Shown here: in pieces, positions 1 to 11,935 of the stretch
Numbering within the stretch: the stretch's first letter is position 1
How the letters are laid out: each line of letters starts with the position of its first letter
Assembly (NCBI GenBank): GCA_021234155.1
Contig: JAJEKV010000016.1
Span: 21,990,988 to 22,054,987 of the forward strand
Direction: 5' to 3'
DNA from: Isoetes taiwanensis
Taxonomy: Eukaryota; Streptophyta; Lycopodiopsida; Isoetales; Isoetaceae
Length of the DNA stretch: 64,000 nucleotides
Translations under genes and position numbers: made by a program
The notes under the pieces: model-generated
Database searches by the model: none
Told to the model about the DNA's origin: nothing
Seen by the model: the letters and a program-made list of their open reading frames with translations, nothing else

Positions 1-1283
1 CTGCGTGAAAACAATTGTTTTGCATTGCATAGAGTGCTCTCCATCCAACAGCCACCCGCTTGGTAGTACACTGTTCCCAAAGTGTGTTCTTGTAGCTATC
101 TACAACTTCAACTTCGTGGCTATCATAGTGCATAGTGGGAACATTGTGACGAGAAGATTGAACTACCAAAAGCTTGGTCTTTTGGAGATTAACAAGCAGA
201 CCTGTGTTCTCACAAAAACTGTGTAGAGCATGTAAATGTTGCTGCATACTAGCAGCGGTATGTGCCAGACGTGAAACATCATCAGCATACATAAGTTGCC
301 TAATGATATAGTGTGCCAAATGTGGACCTCCGCCGCCATGATTATCAAACCATTCTTCCAATTGATCAATGTACAAGCCAAAGAGTGTAGGAGATAAAGG
401 GCAACCCCGATTTTAACTCCAATATTGCTAGTGATTTGAGTACCGATCTTTGGAAATTTAGCAAAACCCTTTCATAGAGCCGATAAACCGCATTTTGAAG
501 GTCTTGTGGAACCCCAAGTGCCGCAAGTCTTCGCCAAAGAAGCTCGCGTGGTAATCAGACGTATCAAAAGCGAAGTAAAATCCACAAAGCATATATAGAG
601 GTCTTGTTTCAATAAGCATGCGCAAGAAAATATGGTCTATTGTAGAATGGCATGGACGAAAGCCTGCCTATCCTACAAAGACGTAACACCGCGATATGTT
701 ACGCCCATGATGTCAATCGCTTCGCAAGAAGACGGCTAAGAGCTTTGAAAATATGGAACTTACCATGATCATGCGATAATTAGAAGGGTCATGCTTATCA
801 CCGCTTTGTAAATTGGTACGACCTTACCGACAAATTTAAGTTTTTCGCAAGCCTTCTTGCAAAGCTTGATTTAAAGAGTAGTGATGATTGGAAGCAATAG
901 CGGACCCCACATTTAAGCAATTTCGCTTTGCAAACCTTGAGGATCGGGAGACTTGCCATTAGATAGATGCCTTGATCCTTCTTTGACTTCCTCCTCTGTG
1001 AATTGAAGAATATCACCTACCAAAGGAGGCACATAATTAAGGACCCCATGATGATCATATAAGTGGACCAATCGCTCATCCCATTGCTGCATAGAAATAT
1101 GTCCAAAGATAGGAGGTGGTCAATATAATATTTTGCGCCAGAAGGTCCGAGGCTCACGTAGCAGTAATTCAAACATTTGCTTCTGATGCTCAGCAACAAA
1201 GCGTGCCTTCTTGCATTTCAAAACAGACTTATAATCCTGAATGGAATAACGCAAAGCTAATACAGCATTATACAGTGATAGCA
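1..1283 (-). pseudogene. Degenerate LINE reverse transcriptase fragment (continues beyond the window)
   Basis: Read on the minus strand, this segment carries the order of motifs of a non-LTR retrotransposon reverse transcriptase. LLREPRTFWRK lies near 1120-1165, an NGKSP motif near 950, GCPLSPTLFGLYIDQLEEW near 350-410, the catalytic box MYADDVSRLAHT near 255-290, and a conserved VDSYK palm motif near 95-110. Stops and frameshifts interrupt the frame throughout, so it is dead. The clade is not certain; the GCPLSPTLFGL form and the LREPRTFW linker resemble the RTE/Dualen-like LINEs of plants and algae more than plant L1. The 5' side (about 1283) abuts a copia fragment on the opposite strand. 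Confidence 0.8.
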
Positions 1284-1504
1284 TGAGTTGTATAGCAATG
1301 ACCAAAAACCCTGTAATGCATGAAAGAACAAAACATATTGAGCTACATATGCATTTTGTCAGAGATTTGGTCAGGAAAGGTCTAATACAGGTAATATATG
1401 TGCCGAGTAATGATCAAATTGCCGATATTCTCACAAGCTTTGCCAGAGGACAAATGTATCAAATTCAAGCTAAGGATTGGCATCAGTGTGACATGAAGGA
1501 GGAG
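1284..1504 (+). pseudogene. Ty1/copia polyprotein C-terminal end (RNase H)
   Basis: The frame reads SCIAMTKNPVMHERTKHIEL, then HMHFVRDLVRKG and VPSNDQIADILT, which is the characteristic end of a copia RNase H domain (NPVxHxRTKHIE...SxxQxADxxTK). The upstream parts (gag, protease, integrase, reverse transcriptase) are missing. The usual final tail ends near 1504 just before a purine run (AAGGAGGAG) that fits a polypurine tract. No start codon is expected, because this is the end of a polyprotein. It is a truncated relic, cut by or joined to the LINE fragment at about 1283. Confidence 0.85.
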
Positions 1505-2040
1505 TGTTGGCGTAATATCATGTCATAAAAAATAAAAATAAAAAGAAAAAAAATGCATGGCATGGCATGTGGCAGAATAGAACAAAGCAAACCGACATTA
1601 GTATAATTACAAATTGAATGAATATTGTTGAGACAACCATCAAAAAAAAAAGGGAAGAAATAGGCGGCTGTCACAAAAGCGTCACAGGTTGTTTTGCCGG
1701 AATTGATTTGAAGCAGCAACAGGCCGATTTGTTGTTTTGCCGGAAGTGATTTAAAGCAGCCGATTCACCCAGATCGGCACCTCATCTAATGCAGGATTGA
1801 GATCAAGTGGCAGGTTCAGAATTGATGAAGCTCTTAGGTTCTTGTGTTCTTGTTGCGCTAGCTTATTTAGTTGGAACGGATTGACAGCGGCGAATCGCCC
1901 AATAGGCTCTGGGTTTTTCTACCTGGAATGTATTTGTAGCAGCGGATCGCGAATTGGGCTCTCAATTCGTTACAGTTTGCAGGCTTGAGATATCTTCATG
2001 AATCAAGACTACAAAACAAGGCTGAGGTCAGCATAATTTT
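1505..2040 (+). repeat. Putative copia 3' LTR (start seen, end uncertain)
   Basis: Directly after the polypurine-like run the sequence begins TGTTGGCGTAATATC, the usual TGTTG start of a plant copia LTR. The right end is a guess: no 5' LTR is present for comparison, and I only see that low-complexity GATTC repeats begin about 100 bases further on. The segment 1530-1560 is A-rich. Confidence 0.35.
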
Positions 2041-2139
2041 GTAAGTTCTGTTATCAGCTGATGAAGGATTATTGACTGTAAAAGTCTTATTGAGGAAAAG
2101 TTATTTCTTGAAGTATGTGGTTGTCTTTGATACTAAAGT

Positions 2140-3170
2140 CTATCAGAATCCATGTAGATTCCCTTAAATTCTCTTAAATTCTAAGAAAATTTCCTAAATT
2201 CTCCAAGATTTCATCAAGATTCATCTAGATTCTCAAAGATTTTTGAAGATCCCCTTTGATTCCCAAAAATCCTCTCCTAATTCCTATAGATTTCTTAAGC
2301 TCCTCTTGAGATTCCCCTAGATTCTCAAATATTAACCCAAGAGTCCTCTAGATTCTCAAGTTTCTATGTAGATTCTCCTAGATTCCCTTAGCTTCTATGA
2401 AGATTCCCCTAGATCCTACATGATTCCATCAAGATTCCATTAGATTCTCAAGAGGGACTGTACAAATTTGTCTAGAAGCCAAATGCAAGTCGAATGAAAA
2501 TTCAATAAAGATTCTCCTACATTCTTCAAGACTCTGAAAAGATTCCCCTAGATTCTTTGAGATTCCAGCAATGTTCCCTTTAATTTTCTAAGATTCCATA
2601 AACATTCCCTTACATTGTCCAATATTTTATGAAGATTCCCCCCCAAAACACACAGTGCAAAAGATTTCCCTAGATTCCCTAGGATTCGATAAAGGTTCCC
2701 CTAGATTCGCAAGGTTCTACAAGGATTCCCCTAGATTTCCAAAGTTTATCCCACAACATTCTATGTAGATTCTCCTAGATTCAACAAAGATTCCACAAAA
2801 TTCTCCAAGATTCCATCAAGATTCCTCTATATTCTCAAAGAGTTTGTGAATATTCTCCTAGATTCCCATAGATTACCAAAGATCCTCTTCTGATTCCCCT
2901 AGGTTTCCTAAGATTCTCTTGAGATTCTTCTAGATTCTCAAGTATTATCCCAAGATTCCTCTAGATTCTCCAAGTTTCTATGTAGATTCTCCTAGATTTC
3001 CTTAGATTCTATAAAGATTCGTCTAAATTTTCTTTTGCCTCTCGTAGATTTCCTAAGATTCTCTTGAGATTCCTTTAGATTCTTCAAGATCTTATGAAGA
3101 TTCCCTTAGATTCTTATGAATTACCATAGATTTCGTGAATTTCTAAGATTCCAAGAAGATTCTTTGAGTT
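2140..3170 (+). repeat. Degenerate GATTC/TAGATTC array, copy 1
   Basis: About 1 kb made almost wholly of variants of AGATTCCCCTAGATTC and AGATTCYYYTA, with frequent spacings of 10-22 bases. Related arrays lie at 14165-14580 (same orientation) and 34310-34735 (reverse complement). No coding frame is supported. It is a minisatellite-like, strongly diverged array. Confidence 0.85.
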
Positions 3171-4290
3171 TATCACATTGGCTCCAACTACGACAAAACG
3201 ATACCAAGGCACCACTCATTGGAAAGCTCTTGACAAGAGGAATCCAAGGGGTGGGTCCCACTTTCAGTTGACCCCGCCATTTGATGGCAATGTAGAAAAG
3301 GAATCTTCTTGGAGAGTCAACCATAAATGCTTTGCCACCTCACTACCTTTTTATTAAATGGTGCCACCTCACCTCCTTTAATACTAAAAAAATGCAATTT
3401 AATTAAAAAAAAATTACTGGCTAGGATTTTTCCTCCCCCTTTTAATCTAACAGATAAGAATTAAATCCACCTTTTTATCGATGGCGAAGATCAAATCCCC
3501 AAATTCGACGACCCAGACGATGACACTTCAATCTTCACCCACAAGCGGGCTGCTTGGGGTAGATAGACGTGGCAATGTCTCAGCCGTTGATCTTGTAGTG
3601 CTCTTGCTAATATCGGCAACTCTAACTAATCAATCTAAACATTCCAACCACACATCTTCAACTTGGCTATAATGGCCTGGAACTTCTTTTGAAAAACGCA
3701 TCTTGGCTTCTTCCCACATCTTCGAAGGCAAACTACACTTTTTATATGCGCATAATACCTTCCCTTCATTCTCGAATTGTGCCTATGCTTCCATGAAGAA
3801 TCAGCTGAAGGTATGGGAACTACAAAGCATGAACAATTACATAAATTAAAACACAACAACTGGTGACAAAAAACAAGGCCACTCTATCTATCACATACCA
3901 TCTTTTATATCGAGTGGCTTCTTTACATACCTTTCCTTAGTGTCGATGATTGAAAGCAATTTATACAACCTAGTCAATTGTGCATTTAGCCTTCTGCCAA
4001 ATACATAATACTCATTCACTGATGCTTTCACATCCTTAGTAAAAGATTCCTTTCCACCCCGAGAAACTATTTGCATACGATAACACATGTTCACTGCCAG
4101 TTTACATTTCAAACATGTCCTAGGAAGTACTACATTTTCTATATTCTTTTTTTTTTCATCCTACCTTCTGTTAAAAATTTCAAATGCACGTGCGTACCAT
4201 ATATTCTTTTGCAAAAAAAAAAAACCATCTGAAATCGATAGCAACCACCACCATGTTGAGTAACACCTAACTATATGAATCAAAATTTAC
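3171..4290. other. Intergenic; no assignable gene
   Basis: At 3195-3250 there is a unit reading CACTCATTGGAAAGCTC followed by TTGACAAGAGGAATCCA, a motif type often seen in plant repeats and recalling the CATTGGAAAG unit of the satellite at 29-31 kb. On the minus strand, open segments at 4112-3891 and 3859-3635 have a lysine/cysteine-rich coding-like composition and could be two pieces of one decayed gene. I do not recognise a family. A T-rich stretch (4147-4157) and an A-rich stretch (4215-4224) are also present. Confidence 0.4.
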
Positions 4291-4752
4291 ATGCAGATAA
4301 CAATGTACATGGAATCAATTCAATTTAGCACATATCCCATCCCCCAAGCTTTGGCCCAAGTGAAAACTGGTCATTATCATGCACACATAAATCCCACCTT
4401 GGCACCAGGGCCCCAAGCTTATTTGCTTGCTTCATTGTCCAGGAACAAGCTTGTAGCTATTGCATCAATTCGCACGGGGTCCCATAGGCTACGGATTGAG
4501 ACAGGTAGATGGGAGCGGCCGCAATTGCCGCGAGAAGCGAGACTATGTGCCTGCTGCCAGTTACAGGTTATTGAAGATGAAAGCCATACTCTTCTGAGTT
4601 GCCCTGCTTTTGAGATAGTCCAGAATCATTTTTTGACCTTAGCATTCCATTCCACGCTTCCACAACTTCTCAGAGCACCATCTGTGCATGACTTGGCATT
4701 ATACATACTTGAGGTTCGAGATAAACGTCTGCAATTACTGAGCCATCAGTAG
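4291..4752 (+). pseudogene. LINE ORF2 C-terminal fragment with CCHC knuckle
   Basis: The conceptual peptide contains YLLASLSRNKLVAIASIRTG, then SHRLRIETGRW, followed by a C-x2-C-x9-H-x4-C zinc knuckle (LCACCQLQVIEDESHTLLSC). This is the terminal cysteine-rich domain of many LINE ORF2 proteins, seen here without the endonuclease and reverse transcriptase. The copy is therefore strongly 5'-truncated; the real junction is probably somewhere between 4285 and 4380. The start codon of the open frame is incidental. It may be the same family as the minus-strand fragment at the left edge. Confidence 0.75.
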
Positions 4753-4926
4753 TCATTATCTCCGCTTGTCTAGTATCATCATTACTGCAAAGGTTTTTCC
4801 CTTGAAAACCTTTCAAGGCAGGGGTTTTTTAATCCTAGTATTATGATTGTACTAGCCCATTGTATGGGTCCCATGACCTATTGGTCTCCGTGGACGTTAA
4901 AAAATCTATTCTATTCTATTCTATTC
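4753..4926 (+). mobile_element. LINE 3' UTR ending in a (TATTC)n tail
   Basis: The sequence after the ORF stop ends with four to five copies of a CTATT pentanucleotide (4902-4926). Several LINE clades (for example RTE and CR1-like) end in short tandem repeats rather than poly(A), so this marks the 3' end of the element that contains the zinc-knuckle ORF just upstream. Confidence 0.7.
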
Positions 4927-7900
4927 CTTAGGCCTATCTAAATAAAAGCTTCCTTCACCGACATCGTTCACCTCAGCAATCCAGAATGGGAACCAAACCT
5001 ATCACCATGCAGTGTGTAGAGAAGGAAGCTCTTCACAGCCCTGTTAGTGATATATACATCTATTTAATAGTTTAGATGCTTTTTATGTTCATCTCATGCA
5101 GTTTTCTTCCTTTTACAATGATGGTATGTGAGAACAAATCCCAAATTTTAGCTTTAAGCCACCAAGGAGCTAAAGGTAGACACGAAGATCATGCTCATCA
5201 CATCATTTGCACATCCATTATTATGTCCGTTAAACTCGCTTCTATCCAAAAACTGCAAGTTTGTGTCAGAGAAATGCAGGAGAATTACAAGATGCTCATT
5301 ATAGCAGTGCTTAGAGAAAGCAATTACTATACTTGGCAATGTGGGGAACACAATCTAGGCTGAAATATCAGATGCCATCAGAACATGACCCCTACATTGA
5401 ATAGTGCATAGCTATAGCATGCTTTATCTTCATGTTACTTAAACTGAGTGCCACATACATCACTACCATGCAGTTGAAAGTAATGGGATGTGTATTTTGT
5501 ATATAGTAATAATACATTTTGTATCCTATTAGACACTTCTACACGTGCCTTGTTTAACTTCTCAAGCAACCCATTGACCTAGACCCAAAAAATCCCTCCC
5601 ATACCAAACATCATCAACAAATTCACATAAAATAATTATCACTAAACCTCAAAATCATTACTCAATAAATCCCTTCTACCTTACCATTATCCAAACTTCA
5701 TTACTAAGTTTAAATTGATCATCCTTCAATAACAACAACGTGCCATGGCACTACAGATTGGCCTATGCTATGGTTTATGTGTTTGGCTGCTTCATGTATT
5801 TAAAATATTACACTGCAGTTGGTGTTTCTAGGTTTCCATCTTGGTGTACGTCATTGTTATTTCTAGTCTAGGCTATTAATAATGGTTTTAATTAGAGTGG
5901 TTGGAACAAGAAGAAGCATATATTTCATTCATGTAATGGTATCCTTTTCTAGTAAAATGGTCGCTAAGAGACTAGCATTTATAGTATTATAGTGGTTTAA
6001 TATATTCTTATATTCTTCAAAAAAAAAAAAAAAGCATTTATAAGTACTATATAGAGGCAAAGGATTTTGAATTTAACAAATCCTGAATGCATATCTATAT
6101 GAGTCTTCATAGAAGTGGCTGTAACCCTCTGTTCAGGCTTGGTTAAGGCCCATTCATATTGAATCAAATCCAACCAATTCTTTTGGTTCCAAGGGTCTCA
6201 ATATATAACAAGCTTTATAAATCAATGATGACTAGCATCAGTCTGAGTGGCAAATGATGTATTTTCATCCTTGAATCCACCGGTACTGGTGGAGAACCAA
6301 ACTTTCTCACATCTGTAACAATAAGAATGGTATTATTAAAACTTGCTTGAATGCAAATAATCAATGGGAATCCTAAAAGGTTTAGATAAGTGCATTATTC
6401 TCATGTGAGTTTGTGAATCTAGGATGATGTTAATTGTAGATCTATAAAGTTTTGGCTTTATGGAAGTGCATGACGTAGTGATTGCTCAACATTGATGTAA
6501 TTGAAGTGCACATGGAAAGAAAAAGAAAATCCAAAGCTTCTAGACGCGCCTACGTTTTACATTAGAGCTGTATATAAAGAGAAGCTCCCTCCTTTAAAAA
6601 TAAAAAAATAAAAAAAAGAACCAATAACAACAACAACAAGCAGAAAAGTAGGCTTGAAGCAAAGGTTGAGTGGTATTGGAGATTGTGGATATTAGAGAGT
6701 AGGAGAAGAAATATTGAAAGACAACAAATAAAATTGCATTAAAATACATATTGGACATGCGTTACACCTATTTGCATAAGTTGAAATTTTATCGAACATC
6801 ACATACGCTCATTGATGGCCACTCTAGTAACAGTGGTCGATGTCGAACAATGCTGGTTCAAGGTTTGTCCGGCTATGATCCAGCAAAAAGCCTAGGCATA
6901 TCGGGGAATTGATGTTGTTTGTGTCTCGTTATGATTGCTTGCAATGTGATCATGTTGTTCTGATCATCGATGTTGAAGTCTTTTGCAATGATTTCTACTG
7001 TTTCATTTCCTAGATATATCGCTATGGAGTGTTCTGATGCCTATATATATTGATGATGATGAGGTTTGTTTCGATGCGTTTGTTGTAGTGCTGCTTGGAG
7101 CCAACAAACCTACGATCAAAGTAGTTTAGAGTGCACCTCATTTCAAATATCTACCATAATAACTATATGATGATGTCGTATATGGTCTTGGCTATTGTAT
7201 TTTGTAACTGTGTTTTTTACAAACTAATCATTAACATTGTCCTAGGTGGCATATCTAGATTCTACATATTATTTTATCCTGTGGGGTATTTCTAGAGTGG
7301 CATAGAGAATATGAAGACAATACTGTCTCCAATATCGCAAAAATCATAAATATCAGACATGAGCATTGGGACTTGTAATCATCATGTTTTATAAAAGCAA
7401 GGGATCTACCATCCATCTTAATAGCGATACAAATGTTTTTATTTTATATATAGAAACCATATGTCACCCATGTAAGCTCATACAAAAGATAAAAACAAAG
7501 TAGCTTTTTCTTCTACATGCGAGAAAGAGGGCAGTACTTAATAATATTATTCTAGGCATCAAGAGTGAGAAAATCCTCGAAATGCTTAGTTGCACTATTT
7601 TGCAAGATAATCTTGCAGGTTCAAAAAACCTGCCTGTTTTAAAACGTTTAGATCTTATTTTCCTCTCTCAATATGGACCATTTCCTCTTCAAGAATTTTG
7701 CTAAACAGCTAGCGAGTAACCTAAATAAATACAGGCTTCCCACCAAGAATGGCTTCATAAGATCCATTGCTAGTTCAAGACCCTGCTAATTTCAACAACG
7801 GCTGCATCTTCCATTAAGTTATAAAGGGCAACAGAACATGTGCTTGTTACCCAAGTTGGTAAAACCTACAACACCAACTTGTTCTGTCACTACTTCTTCC

Positions 7901-8560
7901 CTCTTCATGTGAAGCTGATTTGGCCCTTTCATGTTGTCATCAAATGCCTTCGTTACTAAGGATATGAGACTTGAATGTGCTGTACATATTCAATCGTGCC
8001 ACACCTTCACTTTGCACAACTTATTTGCCTTCACCGGTGTAAAGGCAAAATCATTTGCCTCTGGATTTTGGTATCTGAGCTGCCTGTTATATTAAGCTTT
8101 GATGAAGCTGGAAATATAATCCCATCTGCTACAATTTCAGTCCAGCAAAATGATCCTTAAGCTCAAACAAAATCTCACGCATTTGGAAGACACCGCAGGC
8201 AAGGTTTCTATCAAAATGCCCTTTAATGCTGCCTATGGAAACATCTAGTTCATTTTGAGTCCATAGAGCTGCTTTTCTAGAATGCGACATTTTAGGTAGA
8301 TAAAAATATGGACACAAACAATCATGCTTTGATCTTAACGTCTAGTAAATGGAAAAAATATAGACCAAAATGCAACAATGCCCCAGTCATAGGTTGTCCT
8401 TAACAGCATGTCCCGAGATTTTCATTCTAGGAATGAATTTGAGACGTTGATTCAAGGGGAAAGATGGCATGTATGGGCCGTAACAGGTTGGCTGAAAGTG
8501 TTATCACCATAACAGATTTGTTATCACCATAGTAGTGTTGTTGCTAGAATAAAAATCCGC
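4927..8560. other. Intergenic, AT-rich, no recognisable gene
   Basis: I see no conserved coding frame, RNA gene or clear mobile element. There are A-runs at 6018-6032 and an A-rich block at 6593-6640 followed by (AAC)n. The open frame at 5076-5363 has no recognisable domain and an overlapping open frame on the other strand, so it is not called as a gene. Confidence 0.4.
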
Positions 8561-8720
8561 CAGTCAGTATAGCCGATAAAAACCTCTACTAAACGGTAGT
8601 TATATGCTAGGTAGCCGGCCGGTTCGGGGATTTTTGGCGGTAAACCGAAAATGCCGGTTTACGGTCGGAACCCCGAAATCCGGCTACAAACGTAATTTTG
8701 GCGTTTGGTCCAAATTCCGG
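8561..8720. repeat. GC-rich stem-loop element
   Basis: An imperfect inverted repeat spans 8611-8687. The outer arms are GTAGCCGG...TTCGGGG and CCCCGAAATCCGGCTAC, and the inner arms are GGTAAACCG and CGGTTTACGG. It stands out from the AT-rich surroundings. It could be the end of a small non-autonomous element; no flanking duplication was found. Confidence 0.45.
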
Positions 8721-9143
8721 TCTTGTTTTCCGGGGTTGATTCTAAGGTTTTTATGCTGATTCTTGCAAGCAGGGAGGGTTTGAGGGATGGCGAGGTTCCT
8801 TGAGATTGCCCAAAAGTTTAGATTTGAGCAGGATATTGGAGTTGCGGATTTGCAAATGTCACTACTTCTTGCTCTGCCCCTGTTTCTTACGGATTTGAAG
8901 AACAGCTCTCCGTTCCCGTGTTTGCGGGCTCAATGTCCGTGATTTATGCATGGAAGACTTTTACCGATCCAGCAGAGGATGGGCTACCGATGATCACATG
9001 CACCGGAAGCTATGGAAAGTATGGGCTCTTCTCAACACTCTTGTTCTCGTTTCTACCCGCATTTTATGGATCGAAGAACAGATCTGTTTTTTGTGGATCT
9101 GAAGAACAGGGAATCAAGTCGCTCTAGAATCTCACCGTTGCCG

Positions 9144-9262
9144 GGGCTATGACGGAACCGAAGCTATGAGGAAGCTATGGCTATGGCGTAACCAAGCTCC
9201 CATCCGAGGCTATGGCGGAACCGAAGCTATGGCGGTTATGGTTATGGCGGAACCAAGCTCCC
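9144..9262 (+). repeat. Short direct repeat, about 68-bp period, two copies
   Basis: GGCTATGRCGGAACCGAAGC occurs at 9144 and about 9212, and GGCGKAACCAAGCTCCCAT occurs near 9187 and 9246. This makes two tandem copies of a roughly 60-68-bp unit rich in GCTATGG. The open frame across it is explained by the repeat and is not called as a gene. Confidence 0.6.
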
Positions 9263-9443
9263 ATATGAAGCTCCAATGGTTTCGAGAGATTTGGAGCTCT
9301 TTTGCATTCGTCACGCCGCCGATCTTTGCAAGGGAAGTTATGGTGGCGCTCCAAGCGGCGCCATCAGCACCCGAAAACCCAAAAATTAGCCATAATGAAC
9401 AAATAGAGAATAATCAAGGAATTTGGACCAATCGGCGGTTTAC

Positions 9444-9477
9444 GGGCCAGGAAATGGCAGAGGCCGTTTCCTGGCCC
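9444..9477. repeat. Perfect 11-bp inverted repeat (hairpin)
   Basis: GGGCCAGGAAA at 9444-9454 pairs with TTTCCTGGCCC at 9467-9477 across a 12-base loop. A further related CCATTTCCTGCCCC copy follows at about 9499. The function is unknown. Confidence 0.7.
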
Positions 9478-9599
9478 ATAACGGCCTGTATTGGCCTCAG
9501 CCATTTCCTGCCCCATAACAGCCTGTGTAGAGGCTGTTATCCAACGTATCCACTTCAATATGAGCTTCATGGAGATGCCCATAAGTTAAACGCATAGAA

Positions 9600-11160
9600 A
9601 TTTGTTGAAAAAAGAAAGCAAACTCTTACCTCTTGTATAACAATGAAGAGTATTTACTTTGGTAAGCATAATCGCAAATGTGCTTGCTAATGGCTCCAAG
9701 GCAAATCCCTAGGAACCTGTAGAAGATTAAAAAGATGAGAAATGCAAAAGCAGATGTTCATGATGCTTGGCTTCATCCCTGTCAGCTTTAAAAAAAAAAC
9801 GATGTGCATAAATAGTATTTCAAAGTAATGCCCGCCACAGTCCAAAAATGTTCGTATATAGACAGGTCATTCCTCAGTTTAATACGCTTATAACAGAGAG
9901 GTAACACAACTTTGTCATGCACTATTCAAGCCAAAGAATTCATTAAGCTTAAATTTTTTAGATGTAGCTTCATTTCTAGAATTGCAGAAATGCAGCAATT
10001 TCACCTGAAGACACAGAGTTAGTTCCTTCCTTGATGCTGAACAAACTATCGAACTGTTTACAAAGCTTCCATTTTGACCTTGAAATCTCTAAATCTAAGA
10101 CATGCCTCTGTAGAACACATATCAGCCAAGTATTCTTTAAAAGAGCTCACCTTAAAGTCTGGCAAGTCTCATTCAAAAAAAAAATCAATAGTCTAAAAGT
10201 AATTTCAAAAAAAAAAAAAAGATTAGGGCAAAATGAGTTTTCGATTGCCGTAAAAAAAAAGGTTTGGCATCCAAAAAACCAAAAAGCTTAGACCTATAGT
10301 CATATGAAAAAATATAAAAGTATTTTTCAGTGCCAGAAAAGCAATCAGTAAATAATGGTCGTCACATCTTGAGATATGTCTACAATATGCCTTAAGATGC
10401 CCAAATCCACCCTCCCCCTAACAAACTGCCCCTTAATAGGGGCAATCCAAATACTCTAGTATGTTTCTTGGATGTGGTTGGGAATAAAGATTCAATTCTT
10501 CTCTTGAGTTTTGGTTTAAGAATGCTTTTGCATTTCATCATTCAACTCATGCTTATTAGCTTATTTTAGTGTCTTGCATTTATTATTCAACTCATGCATA
10601 CCAGCTTGTTTAGTGTCTATGCAAAGTTTTGATGGGATCTCGTAAATATAGCCCATTACAAAAAATTGTCTAGCGTGAAGAGCCCGCGTAAAATATAAAC
10701 TTTTCAGATCTATAGTTACGCGCTCCGTTTGTGGATTCTAGTGCGACCAGTACCTCTCCTTGTTACTGCACCTGCTGTTTGCATCAACGCATGAATTTGA
10801 TATTCGGGAGCATATGTCCAGCATAACCAGGTGCATTTTTTTTTTTATGGCAAATTTGAGCTCGATCATATGATTGACATAGGATTTCATATCACAACCT
10901 GGAATGTGTACCTCAGAATATGCATTCCATAGACTGCATTGCATTTTTGGCATGAACGAACCCGGAGTATCCGAGATCATAAGGCAACCCTAGGAATTTC
11001 TAATTGGAAATACAGGTCATGGTGGTCGATATTAATGTTTTCGTATCTAATCAGATGCGATGTGTCAAGAAAGGCCGGAACCAAACTATTTCCAATGAAG
11101 ACCCACTCCTACTTGCTCGATGCAAGGCCATCCATCTAAATCTTGAATTTATGACTGTAG
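9600..11160. other. Intergenic, nothing assignable
   Basis: AT-rich DNA with A-runs (9788-9797, 10206-10219, 10250-10260) and a T-run (10838-10848). Open frames near 10738-11139 lie on both strands and show no domain. Confidence 0.35.
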
Positions 11161-11169
11161 CTTAATCAA

Positions 11170-11935
11170 TTCTAATTTTGTAATGGGCACCTACAAAGAA
11201 AGGATTAGGCGAATTTATGGAGTTGGAGAATTGCCTGGAATCATTGCTGGCTGCTTCATATAATAGTGTTTAAGTACCAGGCTGGCTGTTGAAGGGGCGA
11301 CATGGAATGGCAAGTATGTAGGAGGCGAGCTTATTGCTGAAGGAGAAGAAAAGGTATTTGGACTCAGAAAAAGATCACTGGAGAGATTTTCAGACTTCTT
11401 TGAATGTAGTTATCATCCTTCTATCTATCCAAATTTTGGCAACACATATATGTAGTGAGGGAGACTGAAAAGAAGAAAAGAACTTTATGGCTCGACACAG
11501 TTTCTGAGTTCTATAATCGGTCTTCTAAATTCAAATGACCAGGTTCCAAGAGCATCAGCTAGTGCAATTGCATGTGGAATGGGTTTATTTGCTGGAAAAG
11601 GTTCACTAGATTTAGGAAAGAATAGTGCATTTGCTGTGACAAGGGATTCATGAGCATATGATATACATCTTTGATTTCACAAATCATGCTATATTAACAA
11701 GGTACTCTAGTTTAAAAAGTAAGTCTCTTAGTTTATTTTTGCGAGCTTCTGGAAAGTGATCCAATCTTATATCTATAACCCTGTAATCATAGGAAGCAAA
11801 ATGGAGCACAAACCATTGGTGGCAAAATGGCAAGGTGACGTATATACGAAGGTTGCTGGCGTAGTATCAGGTGGTCATAATATAAGCTTCACAAGCAGTG
11901 AAATCTCTGCACTATGGCCATTGTAAACAGGTAGG
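11170..11935 (+). other. Cluster of coding-like segments, unknown decayed gene
   Basis: Four short plus-strand segments have unusually protein-like composition: about 11178-11258 (from an ATG, MGTYKERIRRIYGVGELPG...), 11288-11456 (...GATWNGKYVGGELIAEGEE...), about 11513-11652 (...ASAIACGMGLFAGKG...) and 11800-11926 (MEHKPLVAKWQGDVYTKVAG..., ending ALWPL and stop). They lie in different frames with stops between them. They may be exons with unmarked splice sites or remnants of one gene. I do not recognise the family and no function is claimed. Confidence 0.25.

Noticed and set aside
5076-5363. 95-codon plus frame
   Set aside because: No domain; an equally open frame lies on the other strand.
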